A DNA stretch of 64,000 nucleotides. Origin: Xenopus tropicalis. Its lineage: Eukaryota > Chordata > Amphibia > Anura > Pipidae. The notes under the pieces were generated by a model. That model did not search any database, had not been told where the DNA came from, and saw nothing but the letters and a program-made list of their open reading frames with translations. Location: positions 56,388,516-56,452,515 of the forward strand of contig NC_030685.2 of NCBI RefSeq assembly GCF_000004195.4, written 5' to 3'. Within the stretch, counting starts at the first letter, position 1. Each line of letters opens with the position of its first letter. A program made the translations under genes and the position numbers. Below are positions 62,327 through 64,000 of this stretch, in pieces.

Positions 62327-62402
62327 AATTGCTGTTTTGTTACAAGGGTCATCCAGAAAACAGATTAATAGTAACGCTTTTAAGTTTTTTAGTAATGTTT
62401 TA

Positions 62403-62640
62403 TTAAAGGAGAAGGAAAGGTAAAAATCACTGGGGGTGCCAAATGTTAGGTACCCCCCTGTGATTGTAATCACTTATCTTTTACTCTGGGCTGATGCTCC
62501 TGTTAGGAGAAAACCACACCAACGGAGTAGCTCTGAGCCACCAATTCTCTTTGGTCTGTCTTCGTTCTTCCGAATCTTGGGGTTGGCTCACGCGCAGTAG
62601 GGTGAAAATGCTGAATTTCTTGTTAAAGTAGACGCTCCCT
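62403..62640 (+). repeat. T2/Kolobok-like MITE, left part
   Basis: Starts TTAAAGGAGAAGGAAAGG then TAAAAATCACTGGGGGTGCC, the same terminus as the complete element at 51919. The inverted right end was not found. Confidence 0.65.
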
Positions 62641-63259
62641 TGCACCCACACACACATAAAAGTACAACTGCTACTTAAAGGCAAGTAGATAGATACATAC
62701 ATACACACATATGCTTTTGGCAAACTGAGCAAACAAAGCTAGAGCTTAAAAGTGTGCTGAGTACAACAAACTATTTACCAAGGTCCTTCACTGTTATGAT
62801 CAAACCTTTGCAGCAACCGGCTGCAGCATCTGCAAGTATAAAAGACAGCGGTATTATTCCTTGTCCCAGAGAAAGAACTGTATTTTGGTGAATAAAATCA
62901 TACTATACCCTACCCGTTGCTCATCTGACATTTAAATGCAGCAGGTGCCAAAGAGAGGAGTAAAAGAAAATGTGGAAAAACCCATAATTTATTATGTGCT
63001 ACTACAATTGTGTTTATTTTCAGTCTGCCAACAAGATCAGAAAAGAATGCCATTAGGTTAAGGAACACATTGGCATTTTCTCTCTTATTTCAACTGGTGC
63101 CCAAAACACCAGTACTGGTGGTTCTCAGCTTTAAACTGCAATCTAGTGCCCCAGCCTTTAAGAAAAAAATGAAACCTTTTTTAGATCTGTCATAACATTG
63201 TCTTTGCATGCTATTTTTAATTTTGCCATAAAAGTATTTGTCCAAGCTTTTACATTCCT

Positions 63260-63514
63260 TATCTGATCCCCCATGTTCTTCTATGAGGGGGCGGCCATAT
63301 TTGTCCAGCAGTAGGCCGTTAGCATTAGAAGCTGTTACTGACAGACTGAGAAGGGACAGTCAGGTTGGCAAAACAGTCAGGTTTTGGGATTTCAAGTAAC
63401 AATTACTTACAAAAGCAGCCCTATCAGCAAAAAATGATCAACACGACCTATAGGCAACTTTTTATGTAGATTCATATTTTAAAAAGTTGTTTTTTCGTGT
63501 CAGGATCACTTTAA
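63260..63514 (-). repeat. T2/Kolobok-like MITE, one end
   Basis: Ends TTTTTTCGTGTCAGGATCAC then TTTAA, a characteristic frog TTAA terminus read inverted (TTAAAGTGATCCTGAC). The other end was not recognised, so the left boundary is a guess. Confidence 0.45.
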
Positions 63515-64000
63515 TGCTACAATTAAATTATAGCAAATATATCAATATCAGATGAAAAAATTACAAATTATTACATTGTTCTGCAGTCATACCTCATTTA
63601 AACCTGATTACTTATTACATTTATTACATTGTATAAATATCTTTCCCAAAGGAAAACTTACACCGGTAAGTTTATCCTGCCATTAGCAAGCAAGCTGAAA
63701 TAGCCGGGTACATTGGAAGCTGAACAATATAGCCAGAGGCACAATGAGATATGGTCTGTGCATCTGCCCATATGTTACAGAAATTCTCTGCTTTGCTTAT
63801 TTTTTGTAAAAACAAATAACATTATCATTTATTTAAAATCTGTTCCACGAACAAGATGAAACCCCACTGAGATGTCCCTTTGTTGTGTCAGTGTAAGAGA
63901 AGAGTGAGTCCAAAATAGTCATTCATTCACAAGAGATGCCGCAGCTAAATATTTAAGTGAGCCATGAAATCAGTGACCTGCTGAGGAAAAAGTATTGAAG

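Larger units (their letters stand above)
60899..64000 (+). other. KCNH3: KCNH3 intron 5, 5' part
   Basis: Begins with donor GTAAGC and runs off the window. It holds the MITEs listed below. No exon of the S2-S6 region was found: none of the open frames contains the expected 'NFRTTYVSKSGQV', voltage-sensor or pore (SVGFGN) words. The 63010-63195 frame ends SAPAFKKKMKPFLDL, which may be a scrap of an L2-like LINE, but I would not call it. Confidence 0.82.

Noticed and set aside
63010..63195. Frame ending SAPAFKKKMKPFLDL, reminiscent of a LINE C-terminus
   Set aside because: Only the last dozen residues are suggestive; too short and diverged to call.

Overview
This window is eukaryotic, almost certainly from a pipid frog (Xenopus type). 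It is intron-rich and AT-rich, with four short exons separated by kilobases of non-coding DNA. It is packed with short inverted-repeat DNA transposons that look like known frog families: TTAA-flanked elements starting TTAAAGG (T2/Kolobok-like), hAT-like elements starting TAGTGATGAGC, and the palindromic 'GGGGCAGATTTA' and 'TACAGGTATCGG' types. Most open reading frames in the window are chance frames or lie inside repeats.

The only gene I can support runs left to right across the whole window. It is an ELK-subfamily voltage-gated potassium channel, best matched to KCNH3 (Kv12.2, ELK2/BEC1). Four consecutive coding exons are present, each with canonical AG/GT boundaries and mutually consistent phases: 1052-1285 (most of the N-terminal PAS/eag domain), 41933-42067 (end of PAS), 52949-53085 (PAS-to-S1 linker) and 60652-60898 (pre-S1 segment, S1 and start of S2). 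By family comparison they are exons 2 to 5. They encode 251 codons' worth of sequence, roughly residues 26-277. The first exon (about 25 residues) lies upstream. The voltage sensor, pore and cyclic-nucleotide-binding-homology exons lie downstream.

Layout: partial intron 1 (1-1051); exon 2; a 40.6 kb intron 2 (1286-41932); exon 3; a 10.9 kb intron 3 (42068-52948); exon 4; a 7.6 kb intron 4 (53086-60651); exon 5; partial intron 5 (60899-64000).

Intron 2 holds a 51-bp near-perfect palindrome, a 13 x 52 bp minisatellite inside a MITE, a decayed Penelope-like element with a GIY-YIG endonuclease remnant flanked by 121-bp inverted repeats, and an isolated CpG-rich block resembling a retroelement promoter. 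It also holds a (TA)n tract, a 543-bp foldback element, a frameshifted LINE reverse-transcriptase remnant, and many MITEs. Intron 3 holds palindromic MITEs and a complete T2-type MITE. Intron 4 holds LINE and MITE fragments, a nest of three elements, and a 22-copy, 38-bp minisatellite in which many units carry a consensus 5' splice site on the sense strand. That last array is the most unusual non-coding feature. I found no tRNA, rRNA, CRISPR array, operon or second protein-coding gene.
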